A stretch of 64,000 nucleotides of DNA from Pelobacter sp. (lineage in GTDB: Bacteria > Desulfobacterota > Desulfuromonadia > Geobacterales > Pseudopelobacteraceae), in contig JAVBXN010000013.1 of assembly GCA_030824515.1 (NCBI GenBank), positions 62,001-126,000 on the forward strand, written 5' to 3'. Shown in pieces: positions 37,058 to 45,129 of this stretch (positions are counted from its first letter, which is position 1; each line of letters opens with the position of its first letter). Position numbers and translations under genes: made by a program. The notes beneath the pieces are model-generated. The model did no database searches. It was not told the DNA's origin and saw only the letters and a list, made by a program, of their open reading frames with translations.

Positions 37058-38091
37058 TGACAGGCATGGAACGGCTGAGCGCCGCCATCAATGGCACCCT
37101 TGCCGACCGGATTCCGGTTTTTTGCAATCTGCTGGACCAGGGGGCAAAAGAGCTGGGGCTCTCCCTTGAAGAATACTACTCCAGCGGCGAGCACGTGGCC
37201 GAGGCGCAATTGAAGATGCGGGCAAAATACGGCTACGACTGTCTCTGGAGCCTTTTCTACGTCGGCAAGGAGGCCGAACTGCTGGGGTGCGGCAAGATGA
37301 TCTATGCCAAGGACGGCCCCCCCAACGTAGGCGAAATGATCATCAGAAAATATGATGACATCGCCAGGCTGAAGGTTCCTGACGATATCAGCTCTCACCC
37401 CGCCTTTGCCGAAGAGCTGAAATGCCTGCGGATTCTCAAGGCCGAAGCAGGGGGCAAGTACCCGGTCTGTGCCTATCTGACCGCCTCCATGACCATGCCG
37501 GCATTGTTGATGGGCATGGAAAAATGGATGCAGATGCTCATGATGGGCCCCCACGACCTGCGCGACGAGCTGTTGGCCAAATGCTCGGACTTTTTCAGGA
37601 AACAGATTGCCGCCTACCGCGCTGCCGGGGCCGATGTGCTGGTTTATTCCAACCCGTTCGGTTCGACCGACTTCATCCCGCGAAAATTTTTCAACGATCT
37701 TTCACTGCTCTGGATGGAGCGGGATCTCGGGCCGGGGGGAACGGCGGGGGTGGTCTATTACTGCGGCAGCGCCCGTTTCAACAACGTCATCGACACGGTC
37801 ATACGACGGTTGGGAATCGGAGTGTTCTACCTGAGTCCGATGGACGATGTCGCCGAGGGGAAGCGGCTGGTTGCCGGGCGGGGCCTGACCTGCGGGGTGA
37901 TCAACGACATCATGCTGCTGGAGTGGTCACGGGAAGAGATCAGGACCGAGGTCAAAAGGATCATCGAAGCCGGCAAGCCGGGTGGCAAGTTCCTGTTCGG
38001 CACGCTGGTCATGCCCTATAACATCCCGGAGGAAAACATCCGGACCATGCTGGAAGCGGCCTACGAGTACGGGCGATTTGATACGCCATGA
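37054..38091 (+). CDS. URO-D family methyltransferase (MtaA/CmuA-like)
   Basis: 345 residues of the uroporphyrinogen decarboxylase fold family. The neighbouring corrinoid protein and DUF1638 gene argue for a methylcobamide-dependent methyltransferase rather than haem synthesis. In MtaA/MtbA the zinc site is H-x-C...C; here the corresponding segment reads VVYYCGSARFNN, so the His appears replaced by Tyr, while CG and a later LTCGVINDIMLL cysteine remain. This may mean altered metal binding. Overlaps both neighbours by four bases (ATGA), so the three genes are translationally coupled. Confidence 0.85.
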   Translation: MMTGMERLSAAINGTLADRIPVFCNLLDQGAKELGLSLEEYYSSGEHVAEAQLKMRAKYGYDCLWSLFYVGKEAELLGCGKMIYAKDGPPNVGEMIIRKYDDIARLKVPDDISSHPAFAEELKCLRILKAEAGGKYPVCAYLTASMTMPALLMGMEKWMQMLMMGPHDLRDELLAKCSDFFRKQIAAYRAAGADVLVYSNPFGSTDFIPRKFFNDLSLLWMERDLGPGGTAGVVYYCGSARFNNVIDTVIRRLGIGVFYLSPMDDVAEGKRLVAGRGLTCGVINDIMLLEWSREEIRTEVKRIIEAGKPGGKFLFGTLVMPYNIPEENIRTMLEAAYEYGRFDTP

Positions 38092-38681
38092 CGCCCCCCC
38101 CTGCCCCACTGCTGCTTGGCTGCGGCATCCTGCACAAGGAAATCCGGTTCCTGATCATGAAAAACGGCTGGCCGATCGAGACACACTTCCTCGATTCGGC
38201 CTTGCACATCGATTTCGACCAGCTCGCCCGGGCACTGGCGACTGCACTCGAAAAACATGCGGAGCGGGAGATAATCGTCTTCTATGGAGCCTGTCACCCG
38301 CTGATGGAGACGATCCTCGATGCTGCCGGAACATTCCGGACCGACGGCCAGAACTGCGTTGAGATGCTGTTGGGACCGGAACGCTTTTCCGCGGAACTGG
38401 AGCAGGGGGCTTTTTTTCTTCTGGAGGAGTGGGCGCGGCGCTGGGAACAGGTGGTGACCGCCACCTTCGGCACAAACCGGGAGGTCATACGGGAGATGTA
38501 CCGGGGAGACCACAACTACCTGCTCTGCATTTCGACACCCTGTTCCGCTGACTTCAGAACCAGGGCCGAAGAGGCAGGGCGGCTGGTGGGGTTGCCGCTC
38601 CGTTGGCTGGACGTATCTCTCGACCATCTGGAGACGGTGCTGCAACGGGCCATCAACAGGAAACCGCCGGCAAAGCCATGA
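38088..38681 (+). CDS. DUF1638 family protein
   Basis: 197 residues with the DUF1638 pattern: LLGCGILHKEIRFLI near the start, THFLDSALHIDFDQLARAL, VFYGACHPLM, and YNYL-like DHNYLLCISTPC. The family is typically encoded beside corrinoid proteins and URO-D-type methyltransferases, as here. Several Cys/His residues (Cys12, the GACH motif, STPC) could bind metal. Biochemical role is not established. Coupled to the preceding gene by an ATGA overlap. Confidence 0.82.
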   Translation: MTPPPAPLLLGCGILHKEIRFLIMKNGWPIETHFLDSALHIDFDQLARALATALEKHAEREIIVFYGACHPLMETILDAAGTFRTDGQNCVEMLLGPERFSAELEQGAFFLLEEWARRWEQVVTATFGTNREVIREMYRGDHNYLLCISTPCSADFRTRAEEAGRLVGLPLRWLDVSLDHLETVLQRAINRKPPAKP

Positions 38682-38745
38682 CCGGAACAGGGGCCACAAC
38701 TGCGACGATTTGAGCCACCTGAAAGAGCGCAACCGCAGAATGTAA

Positions 38746-38779
38746 TGCCCCGCCCCCGAAAGCCGGGTATTCCGGGGCA
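38746..38779 (+). terminator. GC-rich hairpin after the corrinoid cassette
   Basis: TGCCCCG (38746-38752) pairs with CGGGGCA (38773-38779), with an inner CCCG/CGGG pair. There is no proper T run, so termination is only possible. Confidence 0.35.
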
Positions 38780-38844
38780 CCAAGGGTTTTCAAAACCACT
38801 CCTTCCTGCAGTTATTAATCGCGGACAGAATACCTGAAGAGGGC

Positions 38845-41253
38845 ATGATGGAAGAAACCGTAACCATACCCGCGGGAAAACTGGTTTATCTGGAGGAGCG
38901 CGCCAGAAAGCTGGCCCGTGAGAAATCGTACCTCCAGCTGGTAATGCGGCTGATCAACCGGGTCAGTGCCGTCTCGGGGCTGGATGATACCATCAATTGC
39001 ATGATGCGTAATATCCTCGATGTCGTGGGCGGAGGGAATATCATCCTGTACTACCGGATCGACAGCGAAATTTTTTCTGCCGACGTCTACGGCAATAAAA
39101 CGCAGCTCTCCGCAATAGAAGACGAACTTGTGCTAAAGGTGCAAACAACCCGGGAACCGGTTGAGGTTGAACACGATTTCAGCGAAACGCGGATGATCAC
39201 CCCTGAGTTCGGCAAGGCTTACACCTGGGTCTACCCGCTCCTGGTCGGACATGATCTCATCGGCGTCCTCAAAATGGAGTGCCTGCATATCGGCATGCGC
39301 GAGCTTTATCAATTCCTGCCGTCATTTTTCAATTACACCGCACTGACCCTGAAAAACGAAATCCTCAGCGGCACCCGGCTCAAACAGGCCTATGATCAGC
39401 TGATCGAGATGAATGAGGAGCTGCAGCTGGAGATTGCGGAGCGGGAGCAGACCGAGGAGGAGCTTGGCAAGGCCCGGGACGAACTGGAGCGGCGTGTACA
39501 GGAACGGACTGCCGATCTCAATCGTGCCAACGAGCGTCTGCAGCAGGAACTGGCCGAGCGGGAACGGGAACAGGAGAAGTTACGCAAATATTCCGAAGAG
39601 ATTCACGACCTCTACAACAGTGCCCCCTGCGGGTATCATTCCCTGGATGGCGACGGCGTATTCATCCGCATCAACGACACCGAACTGCAATGGCTGGGTT
39701 ATCGGCGGGATGAGCTGGTCGGCCGCAAGCGCTTTACCGATATTGTCAGCGATCGCAGCCTGAAAATCTTCCAGGACAACTTCCCCCGTTTCAAGGAGCG
39801 GGGCTGGGTGAAGAACCTGGAATTCGAAATGCTGCGCAAGGACGGAACGATTCTGCCGGTGCTTCTCAATGCCAGCGCCGTTACCGACAGCAGCGGAAAT
39901 TTCCTGATGAGCCGCTCGACCATCCATGACATCACCGAGCGCAGGAAAGCGGAAGAGAAGGAACACCTCCTCAGCGCCATAGTCCACTCCTCCGACGATG
40001 CCATCATCGCCAAGGATTTGAAAGGCGTGATTCTCTCGTGGAACAGGGGAGCTGAACGAATCTACGGCTACTCGGCGGATGAGGCCGTCGGGCGATCGAT
40101 CTCGATGCTGATTCCCCCCGGCCAGGAGGATGAGTTTGCCGGCATCCTGGAAGCAATCAACAGGGGCGAGCACATCGAGCATTACATAACCGTTCGGCAG
40201 CGCAAGGACGGTCAACTGATATCCGTATCACTCACCGTGTCGCCGATCAGGGACATGGGGGGGAACATCTTGGGAGCATCTTCCATCGCCCGGGACATCA
40301 CCGAGCAGATTCATTCCGGCGAAGAGATCAACCGCCTCAACAGGGAACTGGAAAAACGGGTGGAAGCACGAACCAACGACCTGAAGTCGAAACGGGTCGA
40401 ACTGGAGGAGAGCCAGCTGGCTCTGATGAACATCGTCGAGGACCTGAACCTGAAAACCGAAGAGCTGGAAAAGGCAAACTCCAAATTGCAGGAACTGGAC
40501 CGGCTGAAGTCCATGTTCATCGCTTCCATGAGCCACGAGTTGAGGACTCCGCTCAACTCGATCATCGGCTTTTCCAGCATTCTCCGCGATGAATGGCTCG
40601 GCCCGGTCAATGCGGAACAGAAGGAAAACCTGGAGACTATCCAGCGTTCGGGCAAGCACCTGCTCAGCCTGATCAACGACGTGATCGACGTGTCCAAGAT
40701 CGAGGCCGGACGGATCGAGTCGCGCGTCGAAGAATTTGACCTGTATGACCTGCTGAAGGAAGCGGTTCAGTATCTGGACAGGGACCTCCACGACAAGGGG
40801 CTGGAATTGCATCTGGATATACATCATCACCAGCTCTTTAGCGACAGGCGCAGGCTTTTGCAGTGCGTCATAAACCTGCTGAGCAATGCGGTGAAGTTTA
40901 CCGAACATGGCATGGTGACCATCTCGGCAGCCGGTGCGGATAACCGGACGGACGAAAGCGGACGGTCACCATCTGCCACCGGGGCCAGGCCGGTTACCAT
41001 CTCAGTCCGCGATACCGGGGTCGGCATCGTCGAGCAGGATATTCCCCGGCTCTTCCAGCCTTTCGTACGCCTGGAATCCCCCCTGAAAACCATTGCGCCC
41101 GGAACCGGGCTCGGCCTCTATCTGACCAGAAAGCTGGTTGTGGAAGTCCTGGGGGGTGATATAGTCTGTACAAGCAATCTCGGCACGGGAAGCACATTTA
41201 CCTTGAGGATTCCGGAGCGAATAAATGAAAAAGGTGCTGGTGGTAGAGGATAA
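38845..41253 (+). CDS. GAF-PAS-PAS histidine kinase
   Basis: 802 residues, soluble. A GAF-like domain (about 25-175), coiled coil, PAS 1 (about 255-370), PAS 2 (about 375-495), coiled coil, HisKA with SMSHELRTPLNSIIGF and HATPase with DTGVGIVEQ and GTGLGLYL. No receiver is fused; a CheY-like receiver follows, overlapping by 29 bases, and is its probable target. ATG 38848 may be the real start, being better spaced from AGAGGG than ATG 38845. Confidence 0.92.
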   Translation: MMEETVTIPAGKLVYLEERARKLAREKSYLQLVMRLINRVSAVSGLDDTINCMMRNILDVVGGGNIILYYRIDSEIFSADVYGNKTQLSAIEDELVLKVQTTREPVEVEHDFSETRMITPEFGKAYTWVYPLLVGHDLIGVLKMECLHIGMRELYQFLPSFFNYTALTLKNEILSGTRLKQAYDQLIEMNEELQLEIAEREQTEEELGKARDELERRVQERTADLNRANERLQQELAEREREQEKLRKYSEEIHDLYNSAPCGYHSLDGDGVFIRINDTELQWLGYRRDELVGRKRFTDIVSDRSLKIFQDNFPRFKERGWVKNLEFEMLRKDGTILPVLLNASAVTDSSGNFLMSRSTIHDITERRKAEEKEHLLSAIVHSSDDAIIAKDLKGVILSWNRGAERIYGYSADEAVGRSISMLIPPGQEDEFAGILEAINRGEHIEHYITVRQRKDGQLISVSLTVSPIRDMGGNILGASSIARDITEQIHSGEEINRLNRELEKRVEARTNDLKSKRVELEESQLALMNIVEDLNLKTEELEKANSKLQELDRLKSMFIASMSHELRTPLNSIIGFSSILRDEWLGPVNAEQKENLETIQRSGKHLLSLINDVIDVSKIEAGRIESRVEEFDLYDLLKEAVQYLDRDLHDKGLELHLDIHHHQLFSDRRRLLQCVINLLSNAVKFTEHGMVTISAAGADNRTDESGRSPSATGARPVTISVRDTGVGIVEQDIPRLFQPFVRLESPLKTIAPGTGLGLYLTRKLVVEVLGGDIVCTSNLGTGSTFTLRIPERINEKGAGGRG

Positions 41254-41611
41254 CAGGGACAATTTGCGTCTCATCTCCTATGCGCTGCGGCGCCACGGTT
41301 ACGAGGTTATTTCCGCAGACACCGGCATCAGGGGGGTCGAGATGGCTTTGACCGAACATCCGGACTTCATCATCATGGACATCAATCTGCCCGGTATCGA
41401 CGGCCTTGAAGCCACCAGGCGCATTCGCAAGAGCGGAGCGAACGGAGCCATCCCGATCATCGCGATCACCTCCTATGCCATGGCCGGGGATATGGACCTG
41501 GTTCTGGCCGCCGGCTGTAACGGTTATTTCGAAAAGCCGATCGACCCGTTGACCATCATGGACAAGATCCACGCACTGCTTGGCTGGGATGTGAACGAGG
41601 TGCAACCATGA
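41225..41611 (+). CDS. Single-domain response regulator (CheY/DivK type)
   Basis: 128 residues, receiver only: acidic pocket VEDN, phospho-acceptor Asp52 in IIMDINLPGIDG, Thr/Ser in ITSYAM and Lys in YFEKPIDP. Starts inside the preceding kinase gene and its stop overlaps the next start, so the three genes are tightly coupled. It probably relays phosphate between the kinase at 38845 and the hybrid at 41608. Confidence 0.94.
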   Translation: MKKVLVVEDNRDNLRLISYALRRHGYEVISADTGIRGVEMALTEHPDFIIMDINLPGIDGLEATRRIRKSGANGAIPIIAITSYAMAGDMDLVLAAGCNGYFEKPIDPLTIMDKIHALLGWDVNEVQP

Positions 41612-43755
41612 ATGTATTGATCGTTGAGGACCATTCCGATGACCGCAAGCTGCTGCTCTACACGCTGGGACACCATGGCTGTACGGTGATAGAGGCGCAG
41701 GACGGCCAGCAGGGGCTCGAACTGGCCACCCGCCTCAAGCCGGACATAATCATTTCCGATGCGCTCATGCCACGCATGGACGGCTTTCAGTTTCTCAGGG
41801 CACTCAAGGCTGATCCGGAGTTGTCATCAATTCCGTTTATCTTCTATTCGGCCGTCTATACCGGAGAGTCCGAAGAGAAACTGGCCATCTCGCTCGGAGC
41901 AGCGGCCTTTGTCATCAAGCCGATGGAACCGGAAGAGCTTTGGGGCAGGATCAGCACGATCATGGAATCGTTGCATGCAAGGGACGGTACAGCCATGCAT
42001 GCGTCAATGGACGAGAGGGAAGAGCATTTCCTCAGGGAATACGGCCGGATCGTGGCAACCAAGCTGGAAGAAAAGGTACAGGAACTGGAGCAGTCCCTGG
42101 CCCTGCGCAAGCAGGCTGAAGATGATCTGCGCAGACTCAATGCGGAACTGCACGTGGAGATTGCCGAACGAAAGCGGGCTGAAACCTCACTCCGGGAGCA
42201 TGAGCAGGAGCTGGCCACAATCTTTGAAAACGCCCCCTTCATGATGATGCTGCTCGATTCGGAGCGAAAGGTGCACAGGGTGAATTGCCTGACATGTTCA
42301 CTCACCGGCACGTCAAGCGACGAAATGATTGACCGTCGAGTCGGCGAAGCGCTGCGCTGCGCGCATGCCGTCGATTGTGACGAGGGGTGCGGCTTCAGTC
42401 CGTACTGCGAGGAGTGTGTCGTCAGACGCACCGTCATGGACACCTCATATACCGGCCGGAGCAATCACCAGGTGGAAGCGCGCCTTCCGATCTCCCGTGA
42501 CGGGAAAGAGCCATCCGTAGTGCTTCTGCTTTCGACCACAAAAGTGCTTGTAGCGAATCAGGACATGGTACTGCTCAGCCTGCAGGACATCACCGAATAC
42601 AAGAAGCTCGAAGCACAACTGCATCATGCGCAGAAGATGGAATCGATCGGCACCCTGGCCGGCGGCATTGCCCATGATTTCAACAATATCCTGACGGTGA
42701 TCCTAGGTTATGGAGATATCTCCCTGATGGGTGTCGGCGACGACGATCCCATGCGCCAGCACATCGGACACATCATGGGAGCCGCTCGCCGGGCGGCATG
42801 CCTGGCTCAGGATCTCCTGCTTTTCAGCAGAAAGCAGATCAGTGACAGGAGAAAAACCGACCTGAACGAAATTGTCCGGTCAGTGGACAAGTTTCTTCGG
42901 CGGGTCATAGGCGAGGACATAACCTGTACCATCACAACGGCTGACGGAAAAATTTCGGTCTTGGCCGATATTCACCAGATAGAGCAGGTTCTGATGAACC
43001 TTGCGATTAATGCGAGAGACGCTCTGCCGAAGGGCGGGTTGTTATCGATTGCCACCGAACGCATCCTGCTCGACGAGGAGTTCATCACAACACATGGCGG
43101 CAACGGCGGTAGCGGCATGTATGCCCTATTGACTGTTACGGACACCGGCACAGGCATGGACACGGAGACCTGCCGGAAAATCTTCGACCCGTTTTTTACT
43201 ACAAAAGAGATCGGCAAAGGCACTGGACTGGGACTGGCGGTCGTCTACGGCATTGTCAAGCAGCATGACGGATATATCACGGTATACAGCGAACCAGGCC
43301 TTGGGACGACATTCAGGGTATACCTGCCCTTGTGCGAATCGGCCGGGATCAGCATGGAAATTGAACCGGACAATGTGATACCGGCTCGTGGAACAGAGAC
43401 CGTACTTCTGGCTGAAGATGACGAATCGGTACGAAACATGGTGCTGGCGCTGCTTCAGAATTTCGGATATAAGGTGATCGTTGCGGTTGACGGAGAAGAT
43501 GCGGTGCAGAAATACCGGGAGCGCATGGAACCGGTCCAGCTGCTTCTGTTCGATGTGATCATGCCGAAGAAAAGCGGCAAAGAGGCCTATGACGAAATCA
43601 GTGAGATCGAACCGGACATAAAGGTTATCTTTGCAAGCGGCTATGCATCGGACACCGTCCGTCAGAAAGCGCTGGTCAGCGACAATGTGATGTTGATTTC
43701 CAAACCGTACATCCCGCTCGAACTGCTTGCAATGATGAGAAAAGTTCTGGACTGA
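41608..43755 (+). CDS. REC-PAS-histidine kinase-REC protein with Cys-rich PAS
   Basis: 715 residues: receiver 1 (Asp51 in [12 protein letters not shown]), coiled coil, a PAS domain (about 195-330) with a five-Cys cluster (C251, C257, C261, C267, C270), HisKA with His356 in [10 protein letters not shown], HATPase ([18 protein letters not shown]) and receiver 2 (Asp in [11 protein letters not shown]). Its first 160 residues are a close relative of those of the protein at 26167. The Cys spacing CxxxxxCxxxCxxxxxCxxC could hold a metal or FeS cluster and make it a redox sensor; this is inference. Confidence 0.92.
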   Translation: MNVLIVEDHSDDRKLLLYTLGHHGCTVIEAQDGQQGLELATRLKPDIIISDALMPRMDGFQFLRALKADPELSSIPFIFYSAVYTGESEEKLAISLGAAAFVIKPMEPEELWGRISTIMESLHARDGTAMHASMDEREEHFLREYGRIVATKLEEKVQELEQSLALRKQAEDDLRRLNAELHVEIAERKRAETSLREHEQELATIFENAPFMMMLLDSERKVHRVNCLTCSLTGTSSDEMIDRRVGEALRCAHAVDCDEGCGFSPYCEECVVRRTVMDTSYTGRSNHQVEARLPISRDGKEPSVVLLLSTTKVLVANQDMVLLSLQDITEYKKLEAQLHHAQKMESIGTLAGGIAHDFNNILTVILGYGDISLMGVGDDDPMRQHIGHIMGAARRAACLAQDLLLFSRKQISDRRKTDLNEIVRSVDKFLRRVIGEDITCTITTADGKISVLADIHQIEQVLMNLAINARDALPKGGLLSIATERILLDEEFITTHGGNGGSGMYALLTVTDTGTGMDTETCRKIFDPFFTTKEIGKGTGLGLAVVYGIVKQHDGYITVYSEPGLGTTFRVYLPLCESAGISMEIEPDNVIPARGTETVLLAEDDESVRNMVLALLQNFGYKVIVAVDGEDAVQKYRERMEPVQLLLFDVIMPKKSGKEAYDEISEIEPDIKVIFASGYASDTVRQKALVSDNVMLISKPYIPLELLAMMRKVLD

Positions 43756-43773
43756 GGCTCATGGAGAATTATC

Positions 43774-44880
43774 GTGTTTGATGAAGTTACCATACTGGCG
43801 GTTGATGACGACGACATGAACCTGGAGATGCTTGAGCTAATGTTGTCCGAGCTGGACTGCCGACTCCTCAGGGCTGGCAATGGACAACAGGCGATTGAAA
43901 CCCTGGAGGCGGACTGTCAGATTGATGTCGTGCTTCTGGACCTGGAAATGCCGGTCATGGATGGCTACGAAACTATCAAGCGCATCAAGCAGAGTGCCGA
44001 TTGGCGTGAAATTCCCGTAATCGTGGTCACCGCCGGCAGCAGCGAAGTGACCAGGACCCTGGCGCTGGGGGCCAACGACTTCCTGGCCAAGCCCTACAAC
44101 CCGGAAGAACTGCGGCTGCGGGTGATGAACCATGTCCGCAGCAAGAAACTTGCGGATCTGGCAAAAGACATGAACCAGGTCCTGGAGAAAGAAGTCATCA
44201 AGAAAACCGCGGCGCTGCAGATCGCCCTCAAGCAGTCCCAGGAAGCGGAATACGAGATTTCACTGCGCCTCGGCAAAGCGGCCGAATTCCGAGACCAGGA
44301 AACCGGCATGCATACGCGCAGGATCAGCGAGCTGTCCAAGCACATGGGAATGCTGGCCGGGTTTGATGAAGAGCGCTGCGAAGTGCTCCGCAAAGCCTCG
44401 CCGCTGCACGACGTGGGAAAGATCGGCATCCCCGACCGAATTCTGCTGAAGCCGGGAAAACTGGACGTTGACGAATTCGAAATCATGAAGCAGCACACCA
44501 CCATCGGCGGCACGATCCTGTCAGATACGGATCAATATCCGTTACTGGACGCCGGCTCCGTGATCGCCCTGCAGCACCATGAAAAATGGGATGGCAGCGG
44601 TTATCCCCAGGGACTCAAGGGGGCCGATATCCACGAGTTCGCCAGAATCGTTTCCATAGTCGATGTCTTTGACGCGCTGACCTCGGAACGCCCTTACAAA
44701 AAAGCCTTCTCACTGGAAAAATCGGTCAGCATCATGGAGGAGGGGCGCGGCGTTTTTTTCGATCCGGATTTTCTCGACCTGTTTCTGAACAATGTCCGGA
44801 GTTTCGTGGCGATCAAGGATAAGCTGAAGGATGTGGATGAAGAGCAGCTTGACATCTGCGACATCAGCAAATTGACCTGA
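43774..44880 (+). CDS. REC-HD-GYP cyclic-di-GMP phosphodiesterase
   Basis: 368 residues: receiver (1-125, Asp56) and HD-GYP domain (about 160-360) with H212-D213 in HDVGKIGIPD, HH at 268-269 and G276-Y277-P278. All catalytic positions seem intact, so it should hydrolyse c-di-GMP when phosphorylated. GTG start at 43774 with GGAGAA upstream. It ends the plus-strand block and is the only protein in 15.8-44.9 kb with a recognised output activity outside kinases and chemotaxis. Confidence 0.94.
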   Translation: MFDEVTILAVDDDDMNLEMLELMLSELDCRLLRAGNGQQAIETLEADCQIDVVLLDLEMPVMDGYETIKRIKQSADWREIPVIVVTAGSSEVTRTLALGANDFLAKPYNPEELRLRVMNHVRSKKLADLAKDMNQVLEKEVIKKTAALQIALKQSQEAEYEISLRLGKAAEFRDQETGMHTRRISELSKHMGMLAGFDEERCEVLRKASPLHDVGKIGIPDRILLKPGKLDVDEFEIMKQHTTIGGTILSDTDQYPLLDAGSVIALQHHEKWDGSGYPQGLKGADIHEFARIVSIVDVFDALTSERPYKKAFSLEKSVSIMEEGRGVFFDPDFLDLFLNNVRSFVAIKDKLKDVDEEQLDICDISKLT

Positions 44881-44936
44881 TCCGCCTTCCAGCCGCTTGG
44901 CTGATCGTCGATACAAACGAATCAACCCAACGGCAA

Positions 44937-45072
44937 TTAACCGCCGAGAAAAACGGATTCACGCCGATAAAACCCGAACTTACATCAAAAATTAAATCAC
45001 CTTATTGGTTAAAACAGTATTTAGTTCAAGCTTTTGATTTCTCGGCGTGTATCTGCGTTCATCGGCGGTTAA
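44937..45072. repeat. Intergenic inverted-repeat element B (136 bp)
   Basis: Ends 44937-44967 and 45042-45072 are inverted copies of 31 bases: the outer 11 (TTAACCGCCGA) and inner 8 bases match exactly, the middle partly. The interior is AT-rich and non-coding. Same size class as elements A and C. Confidence 0.75.
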
Positions 45073-45095
45073 CTGCTTTTTTTGTGGAATCAGCT

Positions 45096-45126
45096 GGACC
45101 GGCTATCAACAGCCGGTCCTTTTTTG
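45096..45126 (+). terminator. Terminator between the HD-GYP gene and nifEN
   Basis: GGACCGGCT (45096-45104) pairs perfectly with AGCCGGTCC (45111-45119), six-base loop, then TTTTTT on the plus strand. It ends the plus-strand block; it also lies just beyond the nifEN stop on the other strand. Confidence 0.85.
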
Positions 45127-45129
45127 TCG

